A stretch of 64,000 nucleotides of DNA from Phycisphaerae bacterium (lineage in GTDB: Bacteria > Planctomycetota > Phycisphaerae > Phycisphaerales > SM1A02). The stretch's first letter is position 1, and each line of letters begins with the position of its first letter. The notes beneath the pieces were generated by a model. That model was not told the DNA's origin. It was given only the letters and a program-made list of their open reading frames with translations, and ran no database searches. A program made the translations under genes and the position numbers. The stretch is from positions 62,001 to 126,000 of the forward strand of contig JAEUIT010000031.1 in assembly GCA_016795035.1 (NCBI GenBank). Reading direction: 5' to 3'. Below, piece after piece: positions 25,691-35,193 of this stretch.

Positions 25691-28171
25691 ATGAGTCTCC
25701 AGACATCCATCGATGCCGTCGCCAAAGGGGTCGCACTCGCCGACGGAAACGACCTCGTAGGGCTGGTCGCCCTGCAGGACGCTCTGCTCGCCCTTGCCGA
25801 GGACGCAGCAGATGTCCACTTGGACGTCGTGCACGACGTGTCCGCGCAGGCCGCGAACCTCGTCGAGAAGTTGGTGCTCCGCGAGATCGAGGACGTCTCG
25901 AGCGCGCTCAAGGTGCTCGGCGCCGCGGTCGAGTTCGCGCAGACCGCGCAGCGCATGCACGACTGCGGCGAGCCGCTCGAGGACCTGCATTCGCCGTTCG
26001 AGCCCGACGCAACGTCCACGACGGGCCGCACCGCGGAGATCGTCACCGCGTGGCGCGACCACTGCCGCGCCGTCCGCGTGGCGCTTCTCCCCGCGCTCGG
26101 GCCGCTCGACGCGGGCACCAACCAAGCCACGATCCGATCGCTCGTCGGCACGCAGTTCCGAACGCTCGCCGACGAGAGCATGCTCGCCGGCCTCGCCGAA
26201 GCGACGACGCTCGCGTCGCGCCTCGCGCTCGTCGCCGAGAGTGACGTCGCCCTCGACGATCTCGCGGACCTCCTCACCTGCGCCCTCGCGTGGATCGACG
26301 ACGCGTGTGCGGTGCTGAAGGAGGATCCGCAGGCGCCCCTTCCGCCGCTCGACCCGGCGCTCCTTGCGTCGATGCCCGAGATTCCCGCGATGCCGACGGC
26401 GGCTCCGTCGAGCGCCGCGCCTCCGGTGCCCGTCGCCCCGGTCGCGAGCGGAGCGGTCGTCATCGACCTTCCCTCCGATCGCGCCACGCTCGGCGAGTTC
26501 GTCACCGAAGCGCGCGACCATCTTGAGACCGCCGAGCGGGCGATGCTCGCGCTCGACAAGGATCCGACCAATCGCGACGAGATGAACGCGCTCTTCCGCG
26601 CGTTCCACACCGTCAAGGGCGTCGCCGGCTTCCTCAACCTCGAACCGATCGTCACCCTCACGCACGCCGCCGAGACGCTCCTCGATCGCGTGCGGAGCGG
26701 GGCGCTTCCGCTTACGCCTGCAACGCTGAACGTCGTGCTCGGGGCGCGCGACATGCTCGCGCAGCTCGTCGACCAGGTGGTCGGCGGCCGGACGGCCTCG
26801 CGCGCCGCGTTCGACGCGAACGTCTCCGCGTTGCGAAGCGCCGCGAGCGGCCAATGCCCTACGGTCGCCCCGGCGCCTGCAACGCCGAGCGCCGCGCCCA
26901 TGGCCGACGCCCCCGCGCCGGCCGCCGCGCCCACCGAGCCGGCCCGCGGAAGCGCGGCCCCCACCGCGAATCCGATGGCCGCCGTCGCCCGCACCGAACA
27001 GACCGTGAAGGTCACGACCGAGCGGCTCGACAGCCTGCTCGACCTGGTCGGCGAGCTCGTGATCGCGCAGCTCATGGTGATCCAGGATCCGCTCGTCGAG
27101 CGCATCCCGGAGCAGCGCGTGCACCGGAACATCAGCCACATGGCCCGCATCGTGCGCGAGCTGCATGCGGTCGCGATGTGCCTGCGGATGGAAACGCTGA
27201 AGTCCACGTTTCAGCGCATGGCGCGCATCGTGCGCGACCTGCACAACAAGTCCGGCAAGCTCATCGACCTTGTCGTCGAGGGCGAGGACACGGAGCTCGA
27301 CCGCACGATCGTCGCGGCCATCTCCGACCCGCTCGTGCACATGGTCCGCAACGCGTGCGACCACGGGCTCGAGATGCCCGACGAGCGCGTGGCGAAGGGC
27401 AAGCCTGCGAACGGCACGCTCGTGCTCCGCGCCTACCACACCGGCGGCCACATCTGCATCGAGATCGCCGACGACGGCCGCGGGCTCCAGCGCGAGAAGA
27501 TCCTCAAGAAGTGCGTCGAGCGCGGCCTCATCGCCCCCGAACGCAAGCACGACGAGATCCCCGACAGCGAAGTCTGGGGCTACATCATGCTTCCCGGCTT
27601 CTCGACCGCCGAGCGCATCACCGACATCTCGGGGCGCGGCGTCGGCATGGACATCGTGAAGCGCAACATCGAGGCGCTGCACGGCAAGCTCGAGATCGCG
27701 TCGACGCCCGGCAGGGGCACGACGTTCCGCATCGAGCTGCCGCTCACGACCGCGATCATCGACGGCATGGTCGTCCGCGCGAAGGGCGAGCGATTCGTCA
27801 TCCCCACGCTCGCGATCGAGCGCACGTTCCGTCCCGAGCCGGGACAGATCAAGTCCGTCCTCGGACGCGGCGAGCTCGCGCTCTATCGCGGCGAGACGCT
27901 CCCCGTGCATCGCCTCGACTCGCTCTTCGGCATCGGCGACGGCGTCGGCGATCTCTCCGAGGGAATCCTCATGGCCGTGGACGCCGGCGGACGCCGCGCG
28001 TGCCTCGCCGTCGACGAGATCCTCGGGCAGCAGCAAGTCGTCATCAAGAGCCTCGGGGAGGATCGCTGGCGCTCGCGCGGCGTGAGCGGCGGCGCCATCC
28101 TCGGCGACGGTCGTGTCGCACTCATTCTCGACGTCAACGGCGTCATCTGCGAGGCGCGCGGCACCGACTGA
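25691..28171 (+). CDS. cheA: Chemotaxis histidine kinase CheA with extra N-terminal domain
   Basis: 826 residues. An unusual helical N-terminal domain of about 215 residues comes first and resembles CheZ/phosphatase-type helices only loosely. The Hpt domain follows (about 260-365) with phospho-acceptor His306 in FHTVKG. A Pro/Ala linker replaces a recognisable P2 domain, then P3 dimerisation (about 438-500), the HATPase (N box HMVRNACDHG; DDGRG; GRGVGMD; GRGTTF) and the CheW-like P5 domain. It phosphorylates CheY and CheB under receptor control. The ATG at 25691 is first in the believable region. It is the first gene of an eight-gene operon ending with cheB. Confidence 0.93.
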   Translation: MSLQTSIDAVAKGVALADGNDLVGLVALQDALLALAEDAADVHLDVVHDVSAQAANLVEKLVLREIEDVSSALKVLGAAVEFAQTAQRMHDCGEPLEDLHSPFEPDATSTTGRTAEIVTAWRDHCRAVRVALLPALGPLDAGTNQATIRSLVGTQFRTLADESMLAGLAEATTLASRLALVAESDVALDDLADLLTCALAWIDDACAVLKEDPQAPLPPLDPALLASMPEIPAMPTAAPSSAAPPVPVAPVASGAVVIDLPSDRATLGEFVTEARDHLETAERAMLALDKDPTNRDEMNALFRAFHTVKGVAGFLNLEPIVTLTHAAETLLDRVRSGALPLTPATLNVVLGARDMLAQLVDQVVGGRTASRAAFDANVSALRSAASGQCPTVAPAPATPSAAPMADAPAPAAAPTEPARGSAAPTANPMAAVARTEQTVKVTTERLDSLLDLVGELVIAQLMVIQDPLVERIPEQRVHRNISHMARIVRELHAVAMCLRMETLKSTFQRMARIVRDLHNKSGKLIDLVVEGEDTELDRTIVAAISDPLVHMVRNACDHGLEMPDERVAKGKPANGTLVLRAYHTGGHICIEIADDGRGLQREKILKKCVERGLIAPERKHDEIPDSEVWGYIMLPGFSTAERITDISGRGVGMDIVKRNIEALHGKLEIASTPGRGTTFRIELPLTTAIIDGMVVRAKGERFVIPTLAIERTFRPEPGQIKSVLGRGELALYRGETLPVHRLDSLFGIGDGVGDLSEGILMAVDAGGRRACLAVDEILGQQQVVIKSLGEDRWRSRGVSGGAILGDGRVALILDVNGVICEARGTD

Positions 28172-28193
28172 CCGCGCGCATGGAATCACTCTC

Positions 28194-28736
28194 ATGTCGC
28201 TCTCAAGCTCCACTCACGGCAACGTTGAACTCACCGACACCAACGCGCAGAAGTTCCTCACCTTCTGTCTCGGCGAGGAGCACTACGGAATTCCGATCCT
28301 TCGCGTGCGCGAGATCATCGGGCTCATCCCGATCACCACGTTGCCGCAGACGCCGAGCTACGTGCGCGGCGTGATGAACCTTCGTGGGCGCATCATCCCG
28401 GTGATCGACCTGCGCAGCCGCTTCGGCCTCCCCGAGATCGAACCGACGAAGGAGACGTGCATCATCATCGTCGACGCCAACGACGGCGCCGGCGAGCAAT
28501 CGCTGACCGGCGTGATCGTCGACACGGTGCGCGAAGTGCAGGACATCCCCGCATCGGCGATGTCGCCGAAGCCGGAGTTCGGCTGCACGGTCCCGCTCGA
28601 CTACATCGAAGGCATGGGCCGCGTGCGCGACCGCGTGATCCTCCTGCTCAACGTCGTCGACGTCCTCGACAAGCGCTGCGTCGCCGGCCTCACCGAACAC
28701 ATCGAAGACACGGGCGCCATGCGCGCCGCCGCCTGA
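28194..28736 (+). CDS. cheW: Chemotaxis coupling protein CheW
   Basis: 180 residues, a single CheW domain: [20 protein letters not shown], the [16 protein letters not shown] core and the C-terminal [12 protein letters not shown]. It links CheA to the receptor. Starts 22 bases after the cheA stop. The receptor gene follows after 20 bases. Confidence 0.93.
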   Translation: MSLSSSTHGNVELTDTNAQKFLTFCLGEEHYGIPILRVREIIGLIPITTLPQTPSYVRGVMNLRGRIIPVIDLRSRFGLPEIEPTKETCIIIVDANDGAGEQSLTGVIVDTVREVQDIPASAMSPKPEFGCTVPLDYIEGMGRVRDRVILLLNVVDVLDKRCVAGLTEHIEDTGAMRAAA

Positions 28737-28756
28737 CAGACCAGGAATCTCAACTC

Positions 28757-30340
28757 ATGCGCTTCACCATCGGCCTCAAACTCGCACTCGGCTTCGGCAC
28801 GCTCGCGGCGCTCAGCCTCGCGTCCGGACTCGTGTCCTCGTGGAATCTCTGCACGCTCCGCGCGAAGGAGCGCTACGAGCTCGAGAACATCGTGCCGTCG
28901 CTCATCGCGCTCAACGGCATCTCGCGCGGCGCCGACGTGGCGTCACGCGACCCCCGCAACGCCGACGGCTGGCCGCGCATCGACGAGACCCTGAAGTCGC
29001 TCCAGACCTACAGCCTCGAGTGGGCGCCCGACGCGCGCGCCGACCTGACGCAGCTCGAAGCTGCGATCGGCGCGATGCGCCGCGCCACGGAACCGACTAC
29101 CGTCATCGCGGCGATGGACGCGGTCGACGGCGAGCTCGAGAAGCTCGGAACCCGCTTCGAGGCCGAGTGCCGCACCGCCGCCGCCGAGGCCGGGTCGCGC
29201 ACGCAGACCGCGCTGTGGATCATCGCCACGTTCACGCTCAGCGGCGTCGCCGCTGCGGTCACGATCGGATGGGGCATCAGCCGACGCATCGCGCGGAACG
29301 TGAAGCAGCTCGCGTCGCGCACGACGGCGATCGCCGAGGGCGATCTCACCGGCAAGGATCTTGACACGAACGGCGGAGACGAGTTCGCACTGCTCGCCGA
29401 CGCGTCGAACCAGATGTGCCAGCGCCTCCGCCAGATCGTCGGCGAAGTCGCGTCCGGCACGCGCCAGATCGATCTCGGCGCCGGCCACATCTCGAGCGCG
29501 TCGCAGTCGATCGCCGAAGGCGCCGGTCGTCAGGCCGCCGCGATCGAGCAGATCTCGGCGAGCATCAAGCAGATCACGAGCGCGACGCGCGACTCGGCGT
29601 CGAGCGCCGTCCGCGCCAGCGACCTCGCAACGGAGAGCCGCAAGAGCGCGACCGAAGGCCAGACGCAGGTCCACGAGATGGTCGAGGCCATGGGCCAGAT
29701 CCGCGAGTCGAGCTCGGAGATCGGGAAGATCATCAAGCTCATCGACGAGATCGCGTTCCAGACGAACCTCCTCGCCCTCAACGCGGCCGTCGAGGCGGCC
29801 CGCGCCGGCGAGGCGGGCAAGGGCTTCGCAGTCGTCGCGGAAGAGGTCCGCAGCCTCGCGCAGCGCTCCGCCGAAGCGGCGCGCAGCACGTCGCGCATCA
29901 TCGAGGAAAGCTCGGTCCGCGCCACGCGCGGCTCGCAGCTCGCGGATCGCGTCGCGCAGAGCTTCGACCGCATCACGCTGAGCACCGCGGAAGTGAGCGG
30001 CATTCTCGCGCAGATCGCGTGCTCGTCGGAAGAGCAGGCGAAGGGCGTCGAGGCGATCGCCGGCGGCGTCGGCGAGCTCAACACGGTGACGCAGTCGAGC
30101 GCCGCGAACAGCGAGGAGCTCGCGGCCACGGCCGAGGAGACCGCCGCCCAGGTCGCGTCGCTCAATCAGCTCGTGCAGCACTTCCGCACCACGGAGAGCG
30201 GCTCGAAGCCGTCGCGTCCGCAAGGCTCGGCGAAGGCCCGTCCGTCGAAGGCCGGAATGCGCAAGCCGATGGCTGCAACGCCGAGCCACGACTCGTTCGA
30301 CGAGCCTGGGGCGGACTCGCGCGACTTCTCCGGGTTCTGA
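28757..30340 (+). CDS. Methyl-accepting chemotaxis protein
   Basis: 527 residues, ATG preceded by AGGAA. Transmembrane helices lie at about 5-27 and 151-172, enclosing a short periplasmic part of about 125 residues, too small for a dCACHE but fitting a four-helix-bundle sensor. A HAMP domain (about 173-225) leads into the signalling coiled coil with the tip [22 protein letters not shown]. There is no C-terminal CheR-binding pentapeptide. A dispersed word encodes AATPS near the C-terminus, an otherwise disordered tail. Confidence 0.92.
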   Translation: MRFTIGLKLALGFGTLAALSLASGLVSSWNLCTLRAKERYELENIVPSLIALNGISRGADVASRDPRNADGWPRIDETLKSLQTYSLEWAPDARADLTQLEAAIGAMRRATEPTTVIAAMDAVDGELEKLGTRFEAECRTAAAEAGSRTQTALWIIATFTLSGVAAAVTIGWGISRRIARNVKQLASRTTAIAEGDLTGKDLDTNGGDEFALLADASNQMCQRLRQIVGEVASGTRQIDLGAGHISSASQSIAEGAGRQAAAIEQISASIKQITSATRDSASSAVRASDLATESRKSATEGQTQVHEMVEAMGQIRESSSEIGKIIKLIDEIAFQTNLLALNAAVEAARAGEAGKGFAVVAEEVRSLAQRSAEAARSTSRIIEESSVRATRGSQLADRVAQSFDRITLSTAEVSGILAQIACSSEEQAKGVEAIAGGVGELNTVTQSSAANSEELAATAEETAAQVASLNQLVQHFRTTESGSKPSRPQGSAKARPSKAGMRKPMAATPSHDSFDEPGADSRDFSGF

Positions 30341-30373
30341 TCGAGAGCTCCTCACGTCCTGCGCCGAGACTTC

Positions 30374-31204
30374 ATGCTCGACATCGCCCCGAAAACGTTC
30401 CAGCGGATCGTCGACATCGCCCGCAAGCGATGGGGCATCCATCTCACGGAGCGCAAGACCGCGCTTGTCGCGAACCGGCTGACGAGCCTCCTTCGCAAGA
30501 CCGGTCGCTTCGCCTCGATCGAGGACTACGTCGAGCATCTCGAGCGCGACGCGAACGAGGAGGACATGCTCGTCTTCTTCGACTCGCTGTCGACGAACGT
30601 CACGAGCTTCTTCCGCGATCCGCAGCACTTTCACTTCCTCGAGCGCGAGCTGTGGACGCCGGTCCTGCGCGGCACGATCCCCTGCGCGAATCGGCGCGTC
30701 CGCCTCTGGAGCTGCGCGTGCTCCGTGGGCTGCGAGCCCTACTCGCTCGCCATCCAGGCGCTCGAGCTCGTGCCGGACATCGCGAACTGGGACGTGCGCA
30801 TCCTCGCGACCGACCTCTCGAACAAGGCGCTCGCCGCGGCCCGTCGCGGCGTGTACGCAGAGTCGACGGTCGCGCAGATGGATCCCGCGCTTCGCGAGAA
30901 GTACTTCGAGCGCGTGCGCGGCGACGACGGCTTGACGATGTATCGGGTGCGCGACGCCGTGCGAAAGCTCGTCACCATTCGACAGCTCAACCTCATGGAC
31001 GAGTGGCCGTTCGCGGGGCCGTTCGACGTCGTCTTCGTTCGCAACGTGATGATCTACTTCGATCGCGAAACCCGTGAGCGACTCGTGCGTCGGCTCGCGG
31101 GATACCTGCGGCCGAACGGCGTGCTCGCCGTCGGCGGCGCGGAAACCCTGTCCGGTCTCGATGTCCCACTGCGGCCCGCGGCCGCGAGCGTGTACCTCAA
31201 GTGA
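30374..31204 (+). CDS. cheR: Chemotaxis protein methyltransferase CheR
   Basis: 276 residues. N-terminal helical domain (about 5-75) and SAM-dependent methyltransferase domain: TNVTSFFRDPQHF, LWSCACSVGCEPYSLA (Cys-rich variant of the usual S-A-G-C-S-T-G-E-E-P-Y), ATDLSNKAL, VFVRNVMIYF. It methylates receptor glutamates. The stop overlaps the cheD GTG start by four bases (GTGA), so the two are translationally coupled. Confidence 0.93.
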   Translation: MLDIAPKTFQRIVDIARKRWGIHLTERKTALVANRLTSLLRKTGRFASIEDYVEHLERDANEEDMLVFFDSLSTNVTSFFRDPQHFHFLERELWTPVLRGTIPCANRRVRLWSCACSVGCEPYSLAIQALELVPDIANWDVRILATDLSNKALAAARRGVYAESTVAQMDPALREKYFERVRGDDGLTMYRVRDAVRKLVTIRQLNLMDEWPFAGPFDVVFVRNVMIYFDRETRERLVRRLAGYLRPNGVLAVGGAETLSGLDVPLRPAAASVYLK

Positions 31205-31749
31205 CACTTCCCAGCGCATCGACGCCTTCAACCGTCGGCAAGCTGCCTGATGCGGGCGACCGCATCATCGTCGGCGTCGCCGACATGGCGGTCTCGAAGG
31301 ACCCGTCGAAACAGATCGTCACGTACGCGCTCGGCTCCTGCATCGGGGTGACGCTGTACGACCCGATCACCAAGGTCGGCGGCATGCTGCACCTCATGCT
31401 GCCGGAAGCGGCGCAGAGCCCCGAGAAGGCCGCGGCCAATCCCGCGATGTTCGCCGACACCGGCGTGGTGCTCCTCTTCGAGCGCGCGCTCCGGTTCGGC
31501 GCGGACCGCAAGCGACTGATCGTCTGCGCGGCGGGCGGCGCGGAAATCCTCGCGGAAGAAGGCCACTTCCGCATCGGCGCGAGAAACCGAACGATGCTTC
31601 GAAAGATCTTCTGGCAGCAGAACGTGCTGCTTCGCGCCGACGACACCGGCGGCAGTCACAGCCGCACGCTCACGCTCCACCTGAAGGACGGCAGCGTCAC
31701 CGTCCGCAGCCAAGGCAAGGAAACCACGCTTTGGTCGCCGGCGGCCTAA
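31201..31749 (+). CDS. cheD: Chemoreceptor glutamine deamidase CheD
   Basis: 182 residues from a GTG overlapping cheR. The deamidase core is clear: ALGSCIGVTLYD with catalytic Cys, GGMLHLMLP with catalytic His, and the D-T-G-V-V-L-L-F-E segment. CheD deamidates receptor glutamines and often pairs with CheC/CheX-type phosphatases; a CheX-like gene does lie two genes downstream. Confidence 0.92.
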   Translation: MTLPSASTPSTVGKLPDAGDRIIVGVADMAVSKDPSKQIVTYALGSCIGVTLYDPITKVGGMLHLMLPEAAQSPEKAAANPAMFADTGVVLLFERALRFGADRKRLIVCAAGGAEILAEEGHFRIGARNRTMLRKIFWQQNVLLRADDTGGSHSRTLTLHLKDGSVTVRSQGKETTLWSPAA

Positions 31750-31793
31750 CGCCGCGTTGCCACCGACCTCTCCGACCCATTAGAGATCTCACG

Positions 31794-32186
31794 ATGAACT
31801 GCAACGTCCTGATCGTGGATGACTCGCCGATCCTGCGATCCGCCATCGCCAAGGTCGCCCGCCTCGCCGGCGTTCCCGAAGAGCGGATCTTCTTCGCCGG
31901 CGACGGCGCGAAGGCGCTCGAAGTGCTTGAGAAGCAGTGGATCGACCTCGTGCTTCTCGACCTCAACATGCCGGTCATGGACGGCGAGGAGTTCGCGCGG
32001 CGACTTCGCGCCAACGCGGCGCTCGCCGACACGAAGGTGGTCATCGTGAGCACCGAATCCAACCAGGACCGACTCGACCGCCTGCGCGCCCTCGGCATCT
32101 CCGAGGCGCTGCGCAAGCCGTTCCAGCCCGAAGACCTCTGCCAGATTCTCGTCAAGCTGCTCGGAGCGAACCCATGCGCGAACTGA
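31794..32186 (+). CDS. cheY: CheY-like response regulator
   Basis: 130 residues, one receiver domain with acidic pocket D9/D10, phospho-acceptor Asp56 in LVLLDLNMP, a Ser in VVIVSTES and the conserved Lys in LRKPF. There is no output domain. A dispersed word sits at its very start, where ATGAACTGCAACG encodes M-N-C-N. The 3' end overlaps the next gene by 13 bases. Confidence 0.9.
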   Translation: MNCNVLIVDDSPILRSAIAKVARLAGVPEERIFFAGDGAKALEVLEKQWIDLVLLDLNMPVMDGEEFARRLRANAALADTKVVIVSTESNQDRLDRLRALGISEALRKPFQPEDLCQILVKLLGANPCAN

Positions 32187-32638
32187 CCGTCGACGCCGTC
32201 ATCCGCCTCACGTGCTCCGCGCTCGAGCGGACCTGCTTCATGATGGCCCAGCCGAGCTCGAGCGACGACTCGTCGCCGCCGCTTCCGAAGGCCACGAAGT
32301 TCGTGACGATCGCCTACAGCGGACCCGAGAGCGGGACCGTGGTGCTCGCGTCGAGCGAGGGCTTCGCGCGATCGCTCGCGGCGAGCCTCGTCGGCGAGAG
32401 TCCGGACTCGCTCGATCCGTCGGCCGCCGACGACGCGCTGCGCGAGCTCTCGAACATCGTCGCGGGCTCGCTCATCAGCGAACTCGGCGGCGCCCGCTGC
32501 CCGTTCGCGCTCGGGCTTCCGGCGAGCCACTCCACGTTGCCGCCGGTCACCGGCGCCGCGGCCGCGGCCGTGCTCGACGCCGAGTCGGAGCGGCTTGAGG
32601 TCTACTGGCTGCGCGCCGCGCGCTCGCTCGCCGCCTGA
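32174..32638 (+). CDS. cheX: CheX-like chemotaxis phosphatase
   Basis: 154 residues. The D-D-A-L-R-E-L-S-N-I-V-A-G-S-L helix matches the ExxN motif of CheC/CheX/FliY phosphatases, which remove phosphate from CheY. A single motif is present, as in CheX. It overlaps cheY by 13 bases, supporting a shared role. Less conserved than the other operon members, so the name is a family-level call. Confidence 0.72.
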   Translation: MRELTVDAVIRLTCSALERTCFMMAQPSSSDDSSPPLPKATKFVTIAYSGPESGTVVLASSEGFARSLAASLVGESPDSLDPSAADDALRELSNIVAGSLISELGGARCPFALGLPASHSTLPPVTGAAAAAVLDAESERLEVYWLRAARSLAA

Positions 32639-32682
32639 CGCCCCTCCCCGACTCGAATCCCGATCCGCCACCGAGGATCCGC

Positions 32683-33741
32683 ATGTCCGCTCCAGTCCGC
32701 GTCATCATCGTCGACGACTCCGCAATCACCCGTCAGGTGATCGCGCGCGAGCTGGCGCGCAACGGCGACATCGAGGTCGTCGCGACGGCGGCGGATCCGC
32801 TTTCGGCGCGCGACGAGATTCTCGCCAAGCGCCCGGACGTCCTCATCCTCGATCTCGAGATGCCGCGCATGGACGGACTCACGTTCCTGCGCCGCGTGAA
32901 CAAGTACAGCCCGATGCCGGTGATCATCTGCTCCTCGCAGACGGGCACCGGCACGGCGAAGTCGATCGAGTGCCTCGAGGCCGGCGCGTTCGACGTCGTG
33001 TGCAAGCCGTCGACGGGCATGCAGTCGGGTCCGTTCTCGGAGCAACTCCGCGAGCTCGTGCGCGCCGCCGCCCGCGCGAAGCGCCCGGCGGCTGCAACGC
33101 CGAGTTTGGCGACGCCGGCGCGTCCCGCGGCCCGGCCGAGCGGACCGCGCACCGACGCGCGGCGCGTGATCGCCATCGGATCGTCGACCGGCGGCACCGA
33201 GGCGCTCCGCACGATCCTCACCGCGTTGCCGGCGGACATGCCAGGCATCGTGATCGCCCAGCACATGCCCGAAGGGTTCACGCGGCCGTTCGCGGACCGA
33301 CTGAACGGGCTCACCCAGATCGAGGTGCGCGAGGCCGCCGACGGCGACGTCGTCACGAACGGACTCGCGCTCGTCGCGAGGGGCGGACGGCATCTGAAGG
33401 TCGTGCGCGAGGGCGGCCGCCTCGTCGCCCGCGTCACCGACGGTCCGCACGTGAAGCGGCATCGGCCGAGCGTCGAAGTGCTCTTCGAGAGCGTCGCGCA
33501 GACGGTCGGTCGCGACGCGATGGCCGTGATGCTGACCGGGATGGGCGACGACGGCTGCGACGGCATGCTCTCGATGCGTCGCGCCGGCGCCTACACGGTC
33601 GCGCAGGACGAGGCGTCGTCGGTCGTCTTCGGCATGCCGAAGCGCGCGATCGAGGTCGGCGCCGCGATGGACATCGCGCCCCTCGACGCGATCGCCGCGC
33701 GGATGCGCGACTTCGCGACGAAGGTCCGCGCCGCCGCGTGA
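32683..33741 (+). CDS. cheB: Protein-glutamate methylesterase CheB
   Basis: 352 residues: receiver domain (1-120) with D11/D12, Asp57 and the Lys in CKPS, a Pro/Ala linker containing AATPS (dispersed word), and a C-terminal methylesterase with the catalytic triad in GSSTGG, AQHMPEGF and TGMGDDG. It opposes CheR. Last gene of the operon; 30 bases later a convergent gene ends. Confidence 0.94.
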   Translation: MSAPVRVIIVDDSAITRQVIARELARNGDIEVVATAADPLSARDEILAKRPDVLILDLEMPRMDGLTFLRRVNKYSPMPVIICSSQTGTGTAKSIECLEAGAFDVVCKPSTGMQSGPFSEQLRELVRAAARAKRPAAATPSLATPARPAARPSGPRTDARRVIAIGSSTGGTEALRTILTALPADMPGIVIAQHMPEGFTRPFADRLNGLTQIEVREAADGDVVTNGLALVARGGRHLKVVREGGRLVARVTDGPHVKRHRPSVEVLFESVAQTVGRDAMAVMLTGMGDDGCDGMLSMRRAGAYTVAQDEASSVVFGMPKRAIEVGAAMDIAPLDAIAARMRDFATKVRAAA

Positions 33742-33773
33742 GACGGCGCGACGCGCGTCCGTGAACGACGACC

Positions 33774-34064
33774 CTACAGGGGCAGCCCGGTCGCGTCCGG
33801 CGCGCCGTCGATCATGTCGAGCAGGCGACGCAGGTTCGAACGCGACTCGGGCGCGCCCCAGAGGATGTCAACATCGATGCGCCAGTTGCAGCGGCGGAAC
33901 TGCACCCCCTGCGTGAGGAACGGACCGTTCGTCACGACGATGGTGCAGCTCTCGAAGACGCAGTTGATGAACTGGCAGCCGGCGACGTAGACCGTCTGCG
34001 CCACGAAGGTGCGGTTCTCGTGGCGCGTCAACGGAAACGGAGTCGATGGCTGCGGCTGCTGCAA
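33774..34064 (-). CDS. Small hypothetical protein, pentapeptide-repeat-like
   Basis: 96 residues if it starts at the TTG at 34064; no ATG is available in the N-terminal half. The centre (CQFINCVFESCTIVV ... VQFRRCNW) has the spacing of a short pentapeptide-repeat beta-helix, and the tail is helical. The proposed start lies inside a dispersed word (34059-34066). A fully wrong start is possible, but the residue pattern looks genuine. Confidence 0.5.
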   Translation of the reverse strand: MQQPQPSTPFPLTRHENRTFVAQTVYVAGCQFINCVFESCTIVVTNGPFLTQGVQFRRCNWRIDVDILWGAPESRSNLRRLLDMIDGAPDATGLPL

Positions 34065-34106
34065 CGTGGAGTTCTCGGGTGGGAAGGAGGGAGTGCCCTC
34101 TCGCCG

Positions 34107-35072
34107 TCAGGCGAGGTCTGGAAAAATCCGGCGAACCGTGCCCACGAGATCCTTCACGTGGCTGATGGACTCGTCCATCATCTTCTTCTCGTCCGCGTCC
34201 ATCTGGATCTCGATGACCTTCTCCATGCCGTTCTTGCCGAGGACGACCGGCACGCCGACGAAGTAGCCCTTGCCCTTCTCCGTCGAGACGCCGTATTCCT
34301 TATCGCAGTACGCGGCGCACGGAATGATGCGCTTCTTGTCCTTGATGATGGCTTCAGCCATCTGCACCGAGCCCGAGGCCGGGGCGTAGTACGCGCTCGT
34401 GCCCATGAGGTTCACGATCTCGCCGCCGCCGACCTTCGCGCGCTGCACGCACGCGTCGATCTTCTCCTTCGGGAGAAGCTGGTTGATCGGGATGCCGTGC
34501 ACGCTCGTGAAACGCGGAAGCGGCACCATGTCGTCGCCGTGGCCGCCGAGGAGAAGCGCGGTGATGTCCTCGATCGAGCAGCCGAGCTCCATCGCGAGGA
34601 AGGTGCGGAAGCGGGCGACGTCGAGCGCGCCGGCTTGGCCGAGGATGCGGTGCGTCGGGAAGCCCGAGGCCTTCCACGCGGTGTAGACCATCGCGTCGAG
34701 CGGATTGCTGACGATGATCATCACGGCGTTCGGCGAGTGCTTCGCGACCTCGGCGGCGACCGAACGCACGATCTGCACGTTCGTCTGGATGAGGTCGTCG
34801 CGCGACATGCCGGGCTTGCGCGGAAGGCCCGCGGTGACGATCACGACGTCGGAGTCGGCGGTGTCCTTGTAGTCGCTCGTGCCGATGACGTTCGAGTCGA
34901 AGCGTTCCATCGGACCGCAGCAGAGGAGGTCGAGGGCCTTGCCCTTCGCGACGCCGACACGGTCGGGGATGTCGAGAAGGACGATGTCTCCGAGTTCCTT
35001 GGCGGCGGCCCAGTGGGCACAAGTTGCACCGACGTTTCCGGCTCCGATGACGCTGATCTTGGCGCGACGCAT
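34107..35072 (-). CDS. mdh: Malate dehydrogenase (LDH-like type)
   Basis: 321 residues. Rossmann motif GAGNVGATCA near the N-terminus, substrate-binding Arg set including GLPRKPGMSRDDL, catalytic His in GGHGDDMVP, and the VSNPLDAMVY segment, as in tetrameric LDH-like MDH. It interconverts malate and oxaloacetate with NAD. The ATG at 35072 starts the domain directly; the upstream frame is not protein-like. Divergent from the YcaQ-type gene. Confidence 0.95.
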   Translation of the reverse strand: MRRAKISVIGAGNVGATCAHWAAAKELGDIVLLDIPDRVGVAKGKALDLLCCGPMERFDSNVIGTSDYKDTADSDVVIVTAGLPRKPGMSRDDLIQTNVQIVRSVAAEVAKHSPNAVMIIVSNPLDAMVYTAWKASGFPTHRILGQAGALDVARFRTFLAMELGCSIEDITALLLGGHGDDMVPLPRFTSVHGIPINQLLPKEKIDACVQRAKVGGGEIVNLMGTSAYYAPASGSVQMAEAIIKDKKRIIPCAAYCDKEYGVSTEKGKGYFVGVPVVLGKNGMEKVIEIQMDADEKKMMDESISHVKDLVGTVRRIFPDLA

Positions 35073-35193
35073 GGTTGTCGAGTTCTTCTGGTTAGAGGCG
35101 TTCGAGACGACGAGGCATCCCGGTGCCGCACGAGCGCGCGGCGGGTCGGGAAAAGTCACGCAGCATAGCGATTTCTTCGGTCAGAATGGCGAC

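Noticed and set aside
25583..28213. 877-residue frame antisense to cheA
   Set aside because: Acidic/basic dipeptide composition typical of a reversed GC-rich gene; no domains.
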